A DNA stretch of 24,054 bases, from the IMG/VR virus record IMGVR_UViG_3300031140_000044, positions 1 to 24,054 of that record; one strand, given 5' to 3'. Of this stretch, positions 15,033-22,358 are shown piece by piece. Position 1 is the first letter of the stretch; the number at the start of each line of letters is the position of its first letter. A program made the translations under genes and the position numbers. The notes beneath the pieces were generated by a model. The model was not told the DNA's origin and made no database searches. It saw only the letters and a list, made by a program, of their open reading frames with translations. This DNA comes from a virus.

Positions 15033-15503
15033 TTAAACTACCGTAAACACCTGATAGTTGACGTACTGGGAATTCGTGCCACTAGGAGTAAATGTTACGT
15101 TACTGCCCGCTTTGACCTCAAAGTAAACCAAAGGTCTGTTATACCCGTTGTTGGAACCACCGTCACCTCGCACAGCAGCTGCTACTGAACTAACTCCGTA
15201 ATAAGTTGACGCCGTTGGAGCGTTCCCAATAGTCCAGTATCTATAACTTGTTATGGTGCCTGTAACCGTAAGAGTCAGTGTTGAGGATGTTGTGGCACTA
15301 GTTGCAAAGAGAGCAAGGTAACTTATAGCGCCAGCGGTTGTGGTGTAGGCACCAGTACCAAAATGTACTCTGTTGTATGTTGGGTAATACGAACCGCCCG
15401 CTGCCGCCGCAATAGTAGCCGTTGTTGTGGAATCCAGAGACGCAATGTTTTGCAACTGCCTGCTGTTGTTAATAACGGACGTGCCGCTTATCTGTATAGC
15501 CAT
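15033..15503 (-). CDS. Small tail-fibre-type protein, 156 aa
   Basis: The opening MAIQISGTSVINNSRQLQNI, then ASLDSTTTATI, is a common fibre N-terminal element (Q-SGT-VI-NSR-L-NI). The remainder is Ser/Thr/Tyr/Gly-rich beta sequence (YYPTYNRVHFGTGAYTTTAG, VRGDGGSNNGYNRPLVYFEV), consistent with a receptor-binding or collar domain. No shaft repeats are present, so it is either a short spike or a tip added to another fibre. AAAGGA lies 8 bases before the ATG at 15503. It follows the 145-aa chaperone and is followed by the short chaperone-like gene, which suggests a second fibre-chaperone pair. Confidence 0.75.
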   Translation of the reverse strand: MAIQISGTSVINNSRQLQNIASLDSTTTATIAAAAGGSYYPTYNRVHFGTGAYTTTAGAISYLALFATSATTSSTLTLTVTGTITSYRYWTIGNAPTASTYYGVSSVAAAVRGDGGSNNGYNRPLVYFEVKAGSNVTFTPSGTNSQYVNYQVFTVV

Positions 15504-15521
15504 CTTCGTGTCCTTTCACTA

Positions 15522-15959
15522 TTAGCTGTTAAGTTGTGTATGTAAAGCAGGCTTAGTGGGCCAAGTTACGTCCGTTGGGAAGTCAGCTTGATCCGTGATG
15601 TTTAGCAAGTCCGTGCGGTACTGTGTCCACTCAGCTTGTTTGACTGCGTTTAGATCGGCCCAACGCAGTGGGTTTGACACGGTGGGGTCGACCTCTCTGG
15701 CAAGACGGGCGTCACGTTCTGTGCGGACAGACGCGGCCTCGGCTGCATCTAACTCCGCCTGTGTGGGTGCTACATATGCTGTGAAGTTACTCCCAATCAA
15801 AGCCATGACCGCATCGTTGTCTATGGTCGTGTCCGTGTCGGATGGATTAAGACCGTAGGGTATCCAACCGTATTGTGGGTGGTTAATCTCTACTTCCATG
15901 CGAAGATTGTCAGCTTGGAGTGACGCCGCATTGCGGACTTCTGTGACTGTGATGCTCAT
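15522..15959 (-). CDS. Tail fibre assembly chaperone (Phage_tail_APC-like)
   Basis: The C-terminal half (LDAAEAASVRTERDARLARE, then WADLNAVKQAEWTQYRTDLL and TDQADFPTDVTWPTKP) is the signature of the phage tail-assembly chaperone family: a charged helix with RDARL, then W--YR--L----Q--FP--V-WPTKP. The N-terminal half (MSITVTEVRNAASLQADNLR) is a beta-rich domain with VEINHPQYGWIPYGLNPSDT. Such proteins help the adjacent fibre fold or trimerise and may stay at its tip. The start overlaps the stop of the 1115-aa fibre (TAATG), with AAGGA 7 bases upstream, which supports a matched pair. Family label from memory, but the C-terminal motif is distinctive. Confidence 0.82.
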   Translation of the reverse strand: MSITVTEVRNAASLQADNLRMEVEINHPQYGWIPYGLNPSDTDTTIDNDAVMALIGSNFTAYVAPTQAELDAAEAASVRTERDARLAREVDPTVSNPLRWADLNAVKQAEWTQYRTDLLNITDQADFPTDVTWPTKPALHTQLNS

Positions 15960-18900
15960 TATGAAATCCTTACGAAAAGTGTGACGGGAACTTCATCATA
16001 GTAGGGGGAAGCTATGGAGCTTTGCCCCATACAGCGCCATGTGCCGGATAAAGCGGAGTTGGCGTTGGAACCTACGGCGACGCCGCTGGTATAATTGTAG
16101 TACCACGCATTTCCAAAATTCCCCACAGCTTCGCCACTAAAGCCCGCTGGAAACAATCCCGTCCCTGCATAAGTAGTGCCAAAGTTAAATGACGAACCTG
16201 TACCTGTAGATGCGGTTGTTGTACTTCCAGTATTCCTGGCCCAACAGTAAGTCCCTACAGCACCTGCTGTTGTGGAACCACCCACACCTGTCAAATTAGA
16301 ACCATCACCGTGGAAACTTGGTGCGTAGATAGGCTCAATAGAAGTAACAGCAAAGTTGTTAACCTCTAGTCGTTCAACACCACCTGTAACAACACGCCAC
16401 TGATCCGGCTCGTGGAACTGCATATAAGTGTTGGTGTCACCCTCATGGTAAATTGCGTCTACACCTCTGATAGCGTTGTTGTTCATGTCTATAATGTGGC
16501 CACTCATAGAGAGGGTATTAGTCATGGTAGTGGTGCTGTTATCGACCACCATGCGTGTTGTCCCACCCGTTATAACTCTCCAAGTATCAGCGGTAAATTG
16601 CATATAGGTATTGGTATCACCTGAGTGGTAGATATTTGTTGATACATATAAGTCAGTAAAACTGGGAGATGCTGGTAGGCTGTAGTTGTTAGCACCGTCA
16701 GCTACGTTTAAGAGTGTACGAGCCGCCGCCGCTGTGTAAGAGCGTCCATAAGTATCAGCCCCATTTGTACCAGTAAACCTACCCATTCCAGAAGAATTGG
16801 CACTAGTAGCGAAAGTCCCTGTGGCGTTAAGCCAATTTCCAAAAATGTAACCACTAGCGTTTCGCTGAACGACTGTGCTGTTCCCTGCGCTGTTAGAAAC
16901 AGTATAAGGGAAGCTGTAGTTGTTCGCACTTGTAGCTACACCATCCAGTTTATTCTTTAGCGTTGTGGTAAAGTTCTGCTGAGTTAAACCACCAGCGCCT
17001 ACGCTGTAAGTCGTATTAACCCAAGGGACATTGACCATAGCTTGATTTGCTGAGTTAAGTTGAAGACCATAAGTCCTACTTGCGGTTGCTGTTACAGTGT
17101 TTGGAGCAACAGTTTGATCTGTATTGCTGTATAACTCAATACCACCGCGAGCAGTGCTGGTTGCTAACGGCAAGCTATATACTGTGTTGGGTGGTGTTAC
17201 CCAAGACATCGTACCATCGCCATCTGAGCGCAACCATTGAGAACTTGTACCGTTGCCTGATACGTTCAAATGTGAAGCATCAACCGAGTTGGCAACTAGC
17301 TCATTACTGTCAACCGTATTAGCATTTAAACTCAAGCTAATCGCCTCGTTGGTGGCTTGGTTTGTAGTGAAACCAGAGTTAGCTGTTACATCTCCACCAA
17401 TAGTAATTGTAGCGTTGCCGGGAGACACGTTGACTTGCGCTCCGGATGCAATGCCATCCAACTTTGTACCGTCTACTGATACATTTCGGCCATCAAAAGT
17501 AGAGTTGGTGGTTATAGCGCCTGTCATGGCACCACCTGCTTTAGGTAACTTAGTGCTGTCAGCCACAGTAATATTAGCAGCACCGTTAAAAGCTACGCCG
17601 TTGATAGTACGAGCCGTCTGCAGTGTGGTAGCCGTTGAGGCGTTGCCCGATAGAGCCGCTGTAACTGTACCTGCAGAGAAGTTACCCGAGCCATTTCGTG
17701 CCACGACCTTAGAGGCTGTGTTAGCGGAGGTAGCGTCTACGCCAAGGGTATATGCTTTGTTCTCAGACGCAGACCCCCCACCAGTAAGGTAGGAGCCGTT
17801 GGCGATGGAAGAGACATAATTGCCAGTAGTGTCGGTGCCCAAGGCCACAGAGTTGGGCTGAATTGTGGCTGTACCTGTGACATTGCCCGTACCGTCAAAC
17901 GAGGCTGAAGTCCAAACCACATCACCTGTCATTCCGATTGTTCGGCCAGTAGCTAACGCAGTGGCTGTCGAAGCATTGCCGCTCAAGGCACCTGTAACCG
18001 TACCCGCACTAAAGTTACCTGATCCGTCCCGAGCAACGATGGTAGAGGCTGTGTTGGCGTTCGTCGCATTGGATGCAACTGTGAAAGTCCCGCCTTCGGC
18101 GGACAACGAGCCAGAGATACCCGTGCCTGAAGTAGCACCAGCACCGACGTAGTTGCCTGTGGTATCTGTGCCCAAAGCTACGGAGTTTGCTTGGATCGTA
18201 GCAGTGCCAGTGACGTTGCCCGTACCGTCAAACGAGGCTGAAGTCCAAACGACGTCACCTGTCATTCCGATTGTGCGGGCTGTAGCCAGTGCGGTAGCTG
18301 AAGTAACCGGCGTGACTAAGGAGAACTCAGTGCCCGATATCGAAAGGCCTGTACCAGCAGTGTATATTGGAGCGTCGGAGACTAAAGCGAAAACAATGTT
18401 TGTTGTACCAAAAGTAATAACACCTGTCGTGGTCATCACGTCAAGCTCACCACCGTGAACCGTACCCTCAGTAATGAAGAACGCGTCGCCTTCACCCAAG
18501 GCATCTGGGTCACTTGGGGAGTAAGAGTCCGCGTCTGTGGCGCGAGTAAGTACCCAGTTTGTACTGGCAGAACCTACTGTAGTGACGATGTAGACACCGT
18601 TGTGCGCTTGGTTTGTTTGGTCTTGAACCATAACACGGTTGGTTGCGCTAAGAGTAACGCCGTCAAGAACTATAGCCGCTTGGGTGCCTGCGTTAGTTAG
18701 TGTTGCACCAACTCCGCTCGAACCGTTGCTATAGGTAGCGTTGAGGTTAGCAGTTGTTTCCGCCCGACAAGCCTGATGGTAGTGGATACCCGCCGCAGCA
18801 ATCGTGTCTACATACTGTTTGGTTGCAGACTGCAGTGCGATAGTCGGATCGGCGTTTAGGATCAAGTTGCCCGACATGGTGCCGCCAGCTTTGGGTAAAG

Positions 18901-19306
18901 CAGCATTCGCGGTAGTGTTGAGAGTCTGTATATCTACGCCATCAACCGTACCACCAACAATCAAGTTGTTGCCAATGGTCACATTGTTACTAACATCTTC
19001 AATAACGGCTTTATCCGCAGGGTATGTTAGGAATATGTCCTTTGTACCGACACCCCAGTTTACGGCGTTATTAGAGTTTGACGACGAAAAGATAGTCGTT
19101 CGGGATATTGAGTTTCCCGAACTAGCGTACGCACCGATACCTACCTCGTAATTTACGTTATCCGTTATAGAATAGTAAACAGTGTCCGCGTTCGACGTAA
19201 CAACGGAAAAAGCCTGAAAACCGGGGGACGCGCCGCCAAGAGCATACGAACCCGTTCCCGTAGAGTTTGTAGTCTCTTTTACGCGATCAGCTACAACTAA
19301 AGCCAT
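15959..19306 (-). CDS. Large tail fibre protein, 1115 aa
   Basis: The N-terminal 105 residues (MALVVADRVKETTNSTGTGS, then YYSITDNVNYEVGIGAY, DIFLTYPADKAV) form the typical virion-attachment domain. Residues 130-170 (LPKAGGTMSGNLILNADPTI, ATKQYVDTIAAAGIHYH) and 170-310 are a known fibre domain with MVQDQTNQAHNGVYIVT. Residues 338-559 contain two near-identical 111-residue repeats, and a degenerate third follows with TARTINGVAFNG. The shaft then has LPKAGGAMTGAI and KLDGIASGAQVN. Near the C-terminus a 60-residue repeat carries DTNTYMQF twice. The end (GTYCWARNTGS, GTWRCMGQSS, LFVRIS) is a recurrent receptor-tip module. AAAGGGG lies 8 bases upstream of the start. It binds the host surface as a trimer (family knowledge) and is probably the main host-range determinant. 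Confidence 0.9.
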   Translation of the reverse strand: MALVVADRVKETTNSTGTGSYALGGASPGFQAFSVVTSNADTVYYSITDNVNYEVGIGAYASSGNSISRTTIFSSSNSNNAVNWGVGTKDIFLTYPADKAVIEDVSNNVTIGNNLIVGGTVDGVDIQTLNTTANAALPKAGGTMSGNLILNADPTIALQSATKQYVDTIAAAGIHYHQACRAETTANLNATYSNGSSGVGATLTNAGTQAAIVLDGVTLSATNRVMVQDQTNQAHNGVYIVTTVGSASTNWVLTRATDADSYSPSDPDALGEGDAFFITEGTVHGGELDVMTTTGVITFGTTNIVFALVSDAPIYTAGTGLSISGTEFSLVTPVTSATALATARTIGMTGDVVWTSASFDGTGNVTGTATIQANSVALGTDTTGNYVGAGATSGTGISGSLSAEGGTFTVASNATNANTASTIVARDGSGNFSAGTVTGALSGNASTATALATGRTIGMTGDVVWTSASFDGTGNVTGTATIQPNSVALGTDTTGNYVSSIANGSYLTGGGSASENKAYTLGVDATSANTASKVVARNGSGNFSAGTVTAALSGNASTATTLQTARTINGVAFNGAANITVADSTKLPKAGGAMTGAITTNSTFDGRNVSVDGTKLDGIASGAQVNVSPGNATITIGGDVTANSGFTTNQATNEAISLSLNANTVDSNELVANSVDASHLNVSGNGTSSQWLRSDGDGTMSWVTPPNTVYSLPLATSTARGGIELYSNTDQTVAPNTVTATASRTYGLQLNSANQAMVNVPWVNTTYSVGAGGLTQQNFTTTLKNKLDGVATSANNYSFPYTVSNSAGNSTVVQRNASGYIFGNWLNATGTFATSANSSGMGRFTGTNGADTYGRSYTAAAARTLLNVADGANNYSLPASPSFTDLYVSTNIYHSGDTNTYMQFTADTWRVITGGTTRMVVDNSTTTMTNTLSMSGHIIDMNNNAIRGVDAIYHEGDTNTYMQFHEPDQWRVVTGGVERLEVNNFAVTSIEPIYAPSFHGDGSNLTGVGGSTTAGAVGTYCWARNTGSTTTASTGTGSSFNFGTTYAGTGLFPAGFSGEAVGNFGNAWYYNYTSGVAVGSNANSALSGTWRCMGQSSIASPYYDEVPVTLFVRIS
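16382..16620 (-). repeat. 60-residue repeat with GDTNTYMQF in the fibre C-terminus
   Basis: The segments GDTNTYMQFTADTWRVITGG and GDTNTYMQFHEPDQWRVVTG lie 180 bases apart and share most residues. Each is preceded by IYH-x-GDTNTY. They look like two consecutive beta modules before the tip domain. Confidence 0.75.
17630..18295 (-). repeat. Two tandem 333-bp in-frame repeats inside the tail fibre gene
   Basis: Residues 338-448 and 449-559 of the fibre repeat with a 111-residue period (TARTIGMTGDVVWTSASFDG / TGRTIGMTGDVVWTSASFDG, then GTDTTGNYV and VARDGSGNFSAGTV / VARNGSGNFSAGTV). At the DNA level 17883-17917 and 18216-18250 are identical over 35 bases, and 17922-17941 equals 18255-18274. This fits recent duplication or homogenisation of shaft modules. 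Confidence 0.85.
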
Positions 19307-19329
19307 GGCTTATACCCCTTTAAGTAAGT

Positions 19330-19776
19330 TTAAGCTATACGGATAATAGCGTTCGAAGCATCACCTGTTGGGAACTGGATAGTAAATGTACCAGTAGTAG
19401 ACGTTTTGTCTGACCCGAAATCCAAAACTGCCACTGCGGGATTACCTGCCGCTGAACTGTTATAGATAACCGCGCCCCGCGCCGTGATTGTTGCAGTTGT
19501 AAACTCAAGGTCTACAAAATCAACCATGCCCGTTGTGCCACCGGCTTTTGGGAAAGTAGCCGTCGTAGTAAGTGTTCCGCCCCCTGCGGAGTAGCTACCA
19601 GAATTTGGAACCTCGTTAGTGGTTCTATAAGTCGTAGTGCTTGCGTCAAACGCAGCGCCAACGTTTGTGTATAACGCAAGTTTAAAAGTGTTACCCGTTG
19701 AAGGGGTAAAGTCGTGGACGCTTTTTAAAAGCTCCGGCTTAAACGACGTACACATGAAATTACCACTGAAAGACAT
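19330..19776 (-). CDS. Virion structural protein, 148 aa
   Basis: The opening MSFSGNFMCTSFKPELLKSV, followed by HDFTPSTGNTFKLALYTNV and YRTTNEVPNSGSYSAGGGTL, is a recurrent sequence in marine phage structural regions, where S-NFMC-SFK-ELL---H-F, F-LALYT and TNE are conserved. The rest is beta-rich (GMVDFVDLEFTTATITARGA, VAVLDFGSDKTSTTGTFTIQ). There is no shaft repeat, signal peptide or enzyme motif. AAGGAG sits 8 bases before the ATG at 19776 after a 58-base gap, one of the larger gaps here. It lies between the SU10-type adaptor and the big fibre, so it may be a tail or collar component. The function is not known to me. Confidence 0.75.
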   Translation of the reverse strand: MSFSGNFMCTSFKPELLKSVHDFTPSTGNTFKLALYTNVGAAFDASTTTYRTTNEVPNSGSYSAGGGTLTTTATFPKAGGTTGMVDFVDLEFTTATITARGAVIYNSSAAGNPAVAVLDFGSDKTSTTGTFTIQFPTGDASNAIIRIA

Positions 19777-19834
19777 GTTGAATTCTCCTTGATCCGTTAA
19801 CGCAAACTAGCACATTCCGCCAAATCTGCAACAA

Positions 19835-20476
19835 TTATTGCTTTGCCCGTACAACACGGCCAACCCTATAGTCCTGAGTAGGCTCTTTAGCCTCACCAAG
19901 CATTCTCAAACCAACCATGGCCTCTGCAAACTTATCGTTGTATATAGCCATTATGTCCTGTTCACCCTTCATAAATATATAGGCTTCAACGAGGCTTCCA
20001 TACAATAACGCTAACTCAGCGTTAGTACTTAACCACGTAGTACCCGTAGTTGCGCCTGCAGTGATACTAGCAGGGCGGTACAAATAGTGCATCTCACAGT
20101 TGTAGTTAGCGTTGGGGGTAGGTACCAAAACCATGTTATCCACATCAAACTGAGCGTAGTATTGAGGTACCCCTTCGATAGAGGGGTCTGGGGCAAACGA
20201 CTGGCAGAACGAAACGTCTTTGAACTCTACGAAGACTTTCTCACCGTCTACGTTAAAACTCAGGGAAAACGGAGCTAGAAAGTCAGTAGGAGAAGCCAAA
20301 TACTGACCGCCTTTAGACATTGTAGCGCTGGCGTTCCTACGAAATAAATCCAGTTGAATACTCTTTAGAATACGTTCTTCTGTATTCCGAATAAACAAAG
20401 GAATATTAGCTACGAAAGTGGCTTCCGTATTGTCCGTGTAATCTTCGATCGCTGATGTTAACGCCGCGTAGTCCAT
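19835..20476 (-). CDS. Head-tail adaptor protein (SU10 adaptor-like)
   Basis: The 213-aa protein starts MDYAALTSAIEDYTDNTEAT, then FVANIPLFIRNTEERILKSI. The pattern of an N-terminal helix, an FI--AE-RI helix, a polar strand ending in PTDFLAPFSL, and a later LALLYGSLVEAYIFMKGEQD helix is typical of the podovirus adaptor that forms the dodecameric ring below the portal. NMVLVPTPNANYNCEMHYLY is the central beta part. The end is YRVGRVVRAKQ. It is one of two adaptor-like proteins in the window, the other at 21075-21755. The start at 20476 has GGGGTAAG upstream, overlapping the previous stop. Adaptor class is firm by pattern; which protein contacts the portal is not clear. Confidence 0.8.
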   Translation of the reverse strand: MDYAALTSAIEDYTDNTEATFVANIPLFIRNTEERILKSIQLDLFRRNASATMSKGGQYLASPTDFLAPFSLSFNVDGEKVFVEFKDVSFCQSFAPDPSIEGVPQYYAQFDVDNMVLVPTPNANYNCEMHYLYRPASITAGATTGTTWLSTNAELALLYGSLVEAYIFMKGEQDIMAIYNDKFAEAMVGLRMLGEAKEPTQDYRVGRVVRAKQ

Positions 20477-20482
20477 CAGAAC

Positions 20483-20752
20483 TTACCCCATTCTAAAGTT
20501 GCCGCCGCGTGTAGCAGCGCCCATACCACGGCACATCTTGCCGCCGTCTTTCATCTTCTTGACCTTTTTCATATTGCCGCGTATATTGCCTCGATTGCGA
20601 TCGTACATCTTTTTCACTGCATCAGTTTTCTCTTCCATACTCAATCCACCAGGGCCGCTAGTACTACCTTCTAACTCTTTCGGGGACATCCCTTTAGCAT
20701 CATTCCGGCTTCTAGGCCGCATGGATTTCTTCGGTGCGTATTTACTAGCCAT
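20483..20752 (-). CDS. Small very basic Gly/Met-rich protein, 89 aa
   Basis: The protein starts MASKYAPKKSMRPRSRNDAK and has a central acidic-neutral stretch (GMSPKELEGSTSGPGGLSME). A basic helix, KKMYDRNRGNIRGNMKKVKK, leads to MKDGGKMCRGMGAATRGGNF at the C-terminus. The KM-DGGK-CRGMGAA-RGG ending recurs in small marine phage virion-region proteins. The high Lys/Arg content points to contact with packaged DNA or with an acidic protein surface, but this is inference. Start and upstream stop overlap as TAATG. No folded domain is recognised. Confidence 0.68.
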   Translation of the reverse strand: MASKYAPKKSMRPRSRNDAKGMSPKELEGSTSGPGGLSMEEKTDAVKKMYDRNRGNIRGNMKKVKKMKDGGKMCRGMGAATRGGNFRMG

Positions 20753-21075
20753 TATACTTCTCCATCAGTTGTGGTTACGGCGACGCTTCCTACGGAGCTT
20801 ACCATATATTGCGCGGGGTTCCAAACAGGGTTCCAACCAAACAAACCTCTACCCGGATTTACGTCAGGTCGAGGGTTTAGCAAAGATTGCGGGTCAGATG
20901 TATTGACGTTACCTAAGAAGTTCTGAGGTTGGTCAGGATCGAGAACATCTTTGCCCACACGTAACCCAGTCTTTACGCCATGCTGGACCTCAAATATGAG
21001 GTCTTCCAGCTTGTAGCGAAACCCGGTCCGGTCACATATACCGTATGCGTGTTTGCCACTGGCGTAAGCAGGCAT
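20752..21075 (-). CDS. Conserved virion-region protein, 107 aa, CDRTGF motif
   Basis: The N-terminus (MPAYASGKHAYGICDRTGFR, then YKLEDLIFEVQHG) matches a small conserved phage protein in which the first part often reads CDR-GFRY-L-DL. A zinc-ribbon-like second Cys of related sequences appears as Thr here, so I do not predict metal binding. VGKDVLDPDQPQNFL follows, then PRPDVNPGRGLFGWNPVWNP, a Pro/Trp-rich stretch of extended structure, and a short beta end (SSVGSVAVTTTDGEV). It is coupled at both ends: its start overlaps the stop of the 226-aa connector, and its own stop overlaps the next start, both as TAATG. A structural role near the neck is likely from context only. Confidence 0.72.
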   Translation of the reverse strand: MPAYASGKHAYGICDRTGFRYKLEDLIFEVQHGVKTGLRVGKDVLDPDQPQNFLGNVNTSDPQSLLNPRPDVNPGRGLFGWNPVWNPAQYMVSSVGSVAVTTTDGEV

Positions 21076-21755
21076 TAGATAGCCCCCCTAAAAGGAACAA
21101 CTTGTAACGTAGCGCGATCTTGATCTTCGTTCGCGGCCAAGAGAAACTGAGCCTCGTATTCTTGCTTTAACGGCACGACCCGATTTGCGAGTTCTGGCCT
21201 CTTCATAGCGATATAGTACGCTAGACCGGCCACAAGTGCGGGTACAAAACGAGGAGGTACAGAGGTAGAAGCGGCATTAATACCGCTATCGCTGGCTATG
21301 CTATCTATACCTTTAAGGCGGTAGTACGCCAATGTGTAGGTTTGCGCACTATCGGGTACGGGCCAGAGTGTGACCTGAACATCCGTAGCGTTACGCTGCA
21401 CGTAGATTTGCGAGGGCCGACCTGCGCTATTTTTGTTTCCTTGTTGCGAGTAAGTGGAAACACTCATACGGTCTATGTACGCGTCTAACTGCGATACACC
21501 TGTACCTGTACGTAGCTGGTGCTCGATTAGATCAATCGTGTCAGCGGGCATAGTGTACGTCGCTGTACCAGCAACCAACGGTATGGTGCCCGCTTCGATG
21601 GTGAACAAGTTCAACCCACGGTTCTGCCACTCTAACGTCATAATGTTTAGACTGCGGCGAGCTGACTTAATATCATACCCCGTACGCATTTCGAGGCCAG
21701 CACGTTCGTACGCTTCCTCAAACAGTTCGTTTAGTACTGGCACAACTGTTGCCAT
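21075..21755 (-). CDS. Head-tail connector protein (P22 gp4-like class)
   Basis: The 226-aa protein begins ATVVPVLNELFEEAYERAGL, EMRTGYDIKSARRSLNIMTL, then EWQNRGLNLFTIE. The order of an EA--RAG helix, a long helix (ARRSLN-M--EW--RG-NL-T) and an EAGTIPLVAGTATYTMPADT strand is the pattern of gp4-like adaptors or packaged-DNA-retaining connectors. The C-terminal part (PPRFVPALVAGLAYYIAMKR, PELANRVVPLKQEYEAQFLL) has the terminal helices that line the ring. AGGAAGG lies 8 bases upstream of the start. It sits among the small basic genes rather than beside the other adaptor, so the phage has two adaptor-type proteins. It forms part of the neck and keeps DNA in the head (family knowledge). Confidence 0.8.
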   Translation of the reverse strand: MATVVPVLNELFEEAYERAGLEMRTGYDIKSARRSLNIMTLEWQNRGLNLFTIEAGTIPLVAGTATYTMPADTIDLIEHQLRTGTGVSQLDAYIDRMSVSTYSQQGNKNSAGRPSQIYVQRNATDVQVTLWPVPDSAQTYTLAYYRLKGIDSIASDSGINAASTSVPPRFVPALVAGLAYYIAMKRPELANRVVPLKQEYEAQFLLAANEDQDRATLQVVPFRGAI

Positions 21756-21758
21756 GAT

Positions 21759-22016
21759 CTAGGCCTTCCTATACTTTGCCGTCTTCTTAGCGATCTTCTT
21801 CGGCTGCTTGGCAACCTGTTTACCCTTTTTAGTAGCAGCGCGCTTGGCTTTTGTAGTAGCAGCATACTCTTTGTCAGACAAAGCCTTTATGGCTTTCTTA
21901 GGGAGATAACGCTCCCCTGTGGCCTTAGCCCCTTGCGTGGATGGCTTACCAGACTTGGTACCCCACTCCTGCTTGGTCCATTTACTAAGACTTTTTTGAC
22001 TTTCTGCTTTTGCCAT
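21759..22016 (-). CDS. Small basic protein, 85 aa, C-terminal half of a DUF5872-like family (label provisional)
   Basis: The start is the ATG at 22016, with AAGG 9 bases upstream; a TTG one codon earlier is unlikely. The sequence (SLSKWTKQEWGTKSGKPSTQ, GAKATGERYLPKKAIKALSD, KEYAATTKAKRAATKKGKQV) is highly patterned: K-W--Q-W-TKSGKPSTQG-KATGERYLPKKAI. I remember this block, together with the GGAPGQWSARKAQ block encoded two genes upstream, as one protein in giant viruses and some phages. Here the two are separate, with another gene between. The C-terminus is Lys/Ala-rich (KQPKKIAKKTAKYRKA) and could bind nucleic acid. The gene overlaps the previous one by 32 bases. Function unknown. Confidence 0.7.
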   Translation of the reverse strand: MAKAESQKSLSKWTKQEWGTKSGKPSTQGAKATGERYLPKKAIKALSDKEYAATTKAKRAATKKGKQVAKQPKKIAKKTAKYRKA

Positions 22017-22176
22017 CAACTTTAGCCTTCGCTGTTTTACTCAAATCTTTATAGTGCACTAATTTAGTGCTTGTCTTGCCGTGGGTCTTACCTGTGTGCA
22101 ACGAACCATCAGGCATCTTGTGTGTACCGCCTTTGTGGACAGTGCCATCCTTTAAGTAGTGGTTAACTCCCTTCAC
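21985..22176 (-). CDS. Small basic His/Lys-rich protein, 63 aa, GTG start
   Basis: The start codon is GTG at 22176, forming a GTGA overlap with the upstream stop. The product reads MKGVNHYLKDGTVHKGGTHK, then MPDGSLHTGKTHGKTSTKLV and HYKDLSKTAKAKVDGKSRKS. Two similar hairpin-like units (H--KDGTVHKGG, HKMPDGSLHTGK) with paired His residues are visible. I recall this KDGT-HKGGTHKMPDG pattern from small marine phage proteins of unknown function. Paired His residues raise metal binding as a possibility, but nothing proves it. It separates the two halves of the DUF5872-like pair. Confidence 0.68.
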   Translation of the reverse strand: MKGVNHYLKDGTVHKGGTHKMPDGSLHTGKTHGKTSTKLVHYKDLSKTAKAKVDGKSRKSKKS

Positions 22177-22358
22177 GATGTGTACCCTCCGCCTTTGGCT
22201 TTGTACTGTTTAGCAACCATCTGCGCCTTACGGGCACTCCACTGACCCGGCGCACCACCCTTACCACCTGCTTTAATCTTGGCTACAAGGTTTTTACGCA
22301 TAGTTGGCTCCGTGTAGTTTTTTGCGGCGTTGACCGTAGATTTCTTCTTAGGTGCCAT
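22173..22358 (-). CDS. Small basic protein, 61 aa, N-terminal half of a DUF5872-like family (label provisional)
   Basis: The product (MAPKKKSTVNAAKNYTEPTM, RKNLVAKIKAGGKGGAPGQW, SARKAQMVAKQYKAKGGGYT) carries the block YT-P--R--L---IKAG-KGG-PGQWSARKAQ--A--YK--GGGY. I know this block from DNA-virus proteins, where it is followed in the same chain by the SLSKWTK block. The helix-turn-Gly pattern suggests a small nucleic-acid-binding fold, but none is proven. Its start overlaps the upstream stop (TAATG), and its stop overlaps the next start (GTGA), so three genes are tightly coupled. Confidence 0.7.
   Translation of the reverse strand: MAPKKKSTVNAAKNYTEPTMRKNLVAKIKAGGKGGAPGQWSARKAQMVAKQYKAKGGGYTS

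Noticed and set aside
17253-18458. Plus-strand frames opposite the tail fibre repeats, two of them similar to each other
   Set aside because: Their similarity only mirrors the 333-bp repeat of the fibre gene; no independent protein features.
19777-19834. Candidate promoter (TTGCAG, 16 bases, TAGTTT with a TG extension) in the 58-base gap
   Set aside because: Only half of the consensus positions match in each box; too weak to list as a feature.
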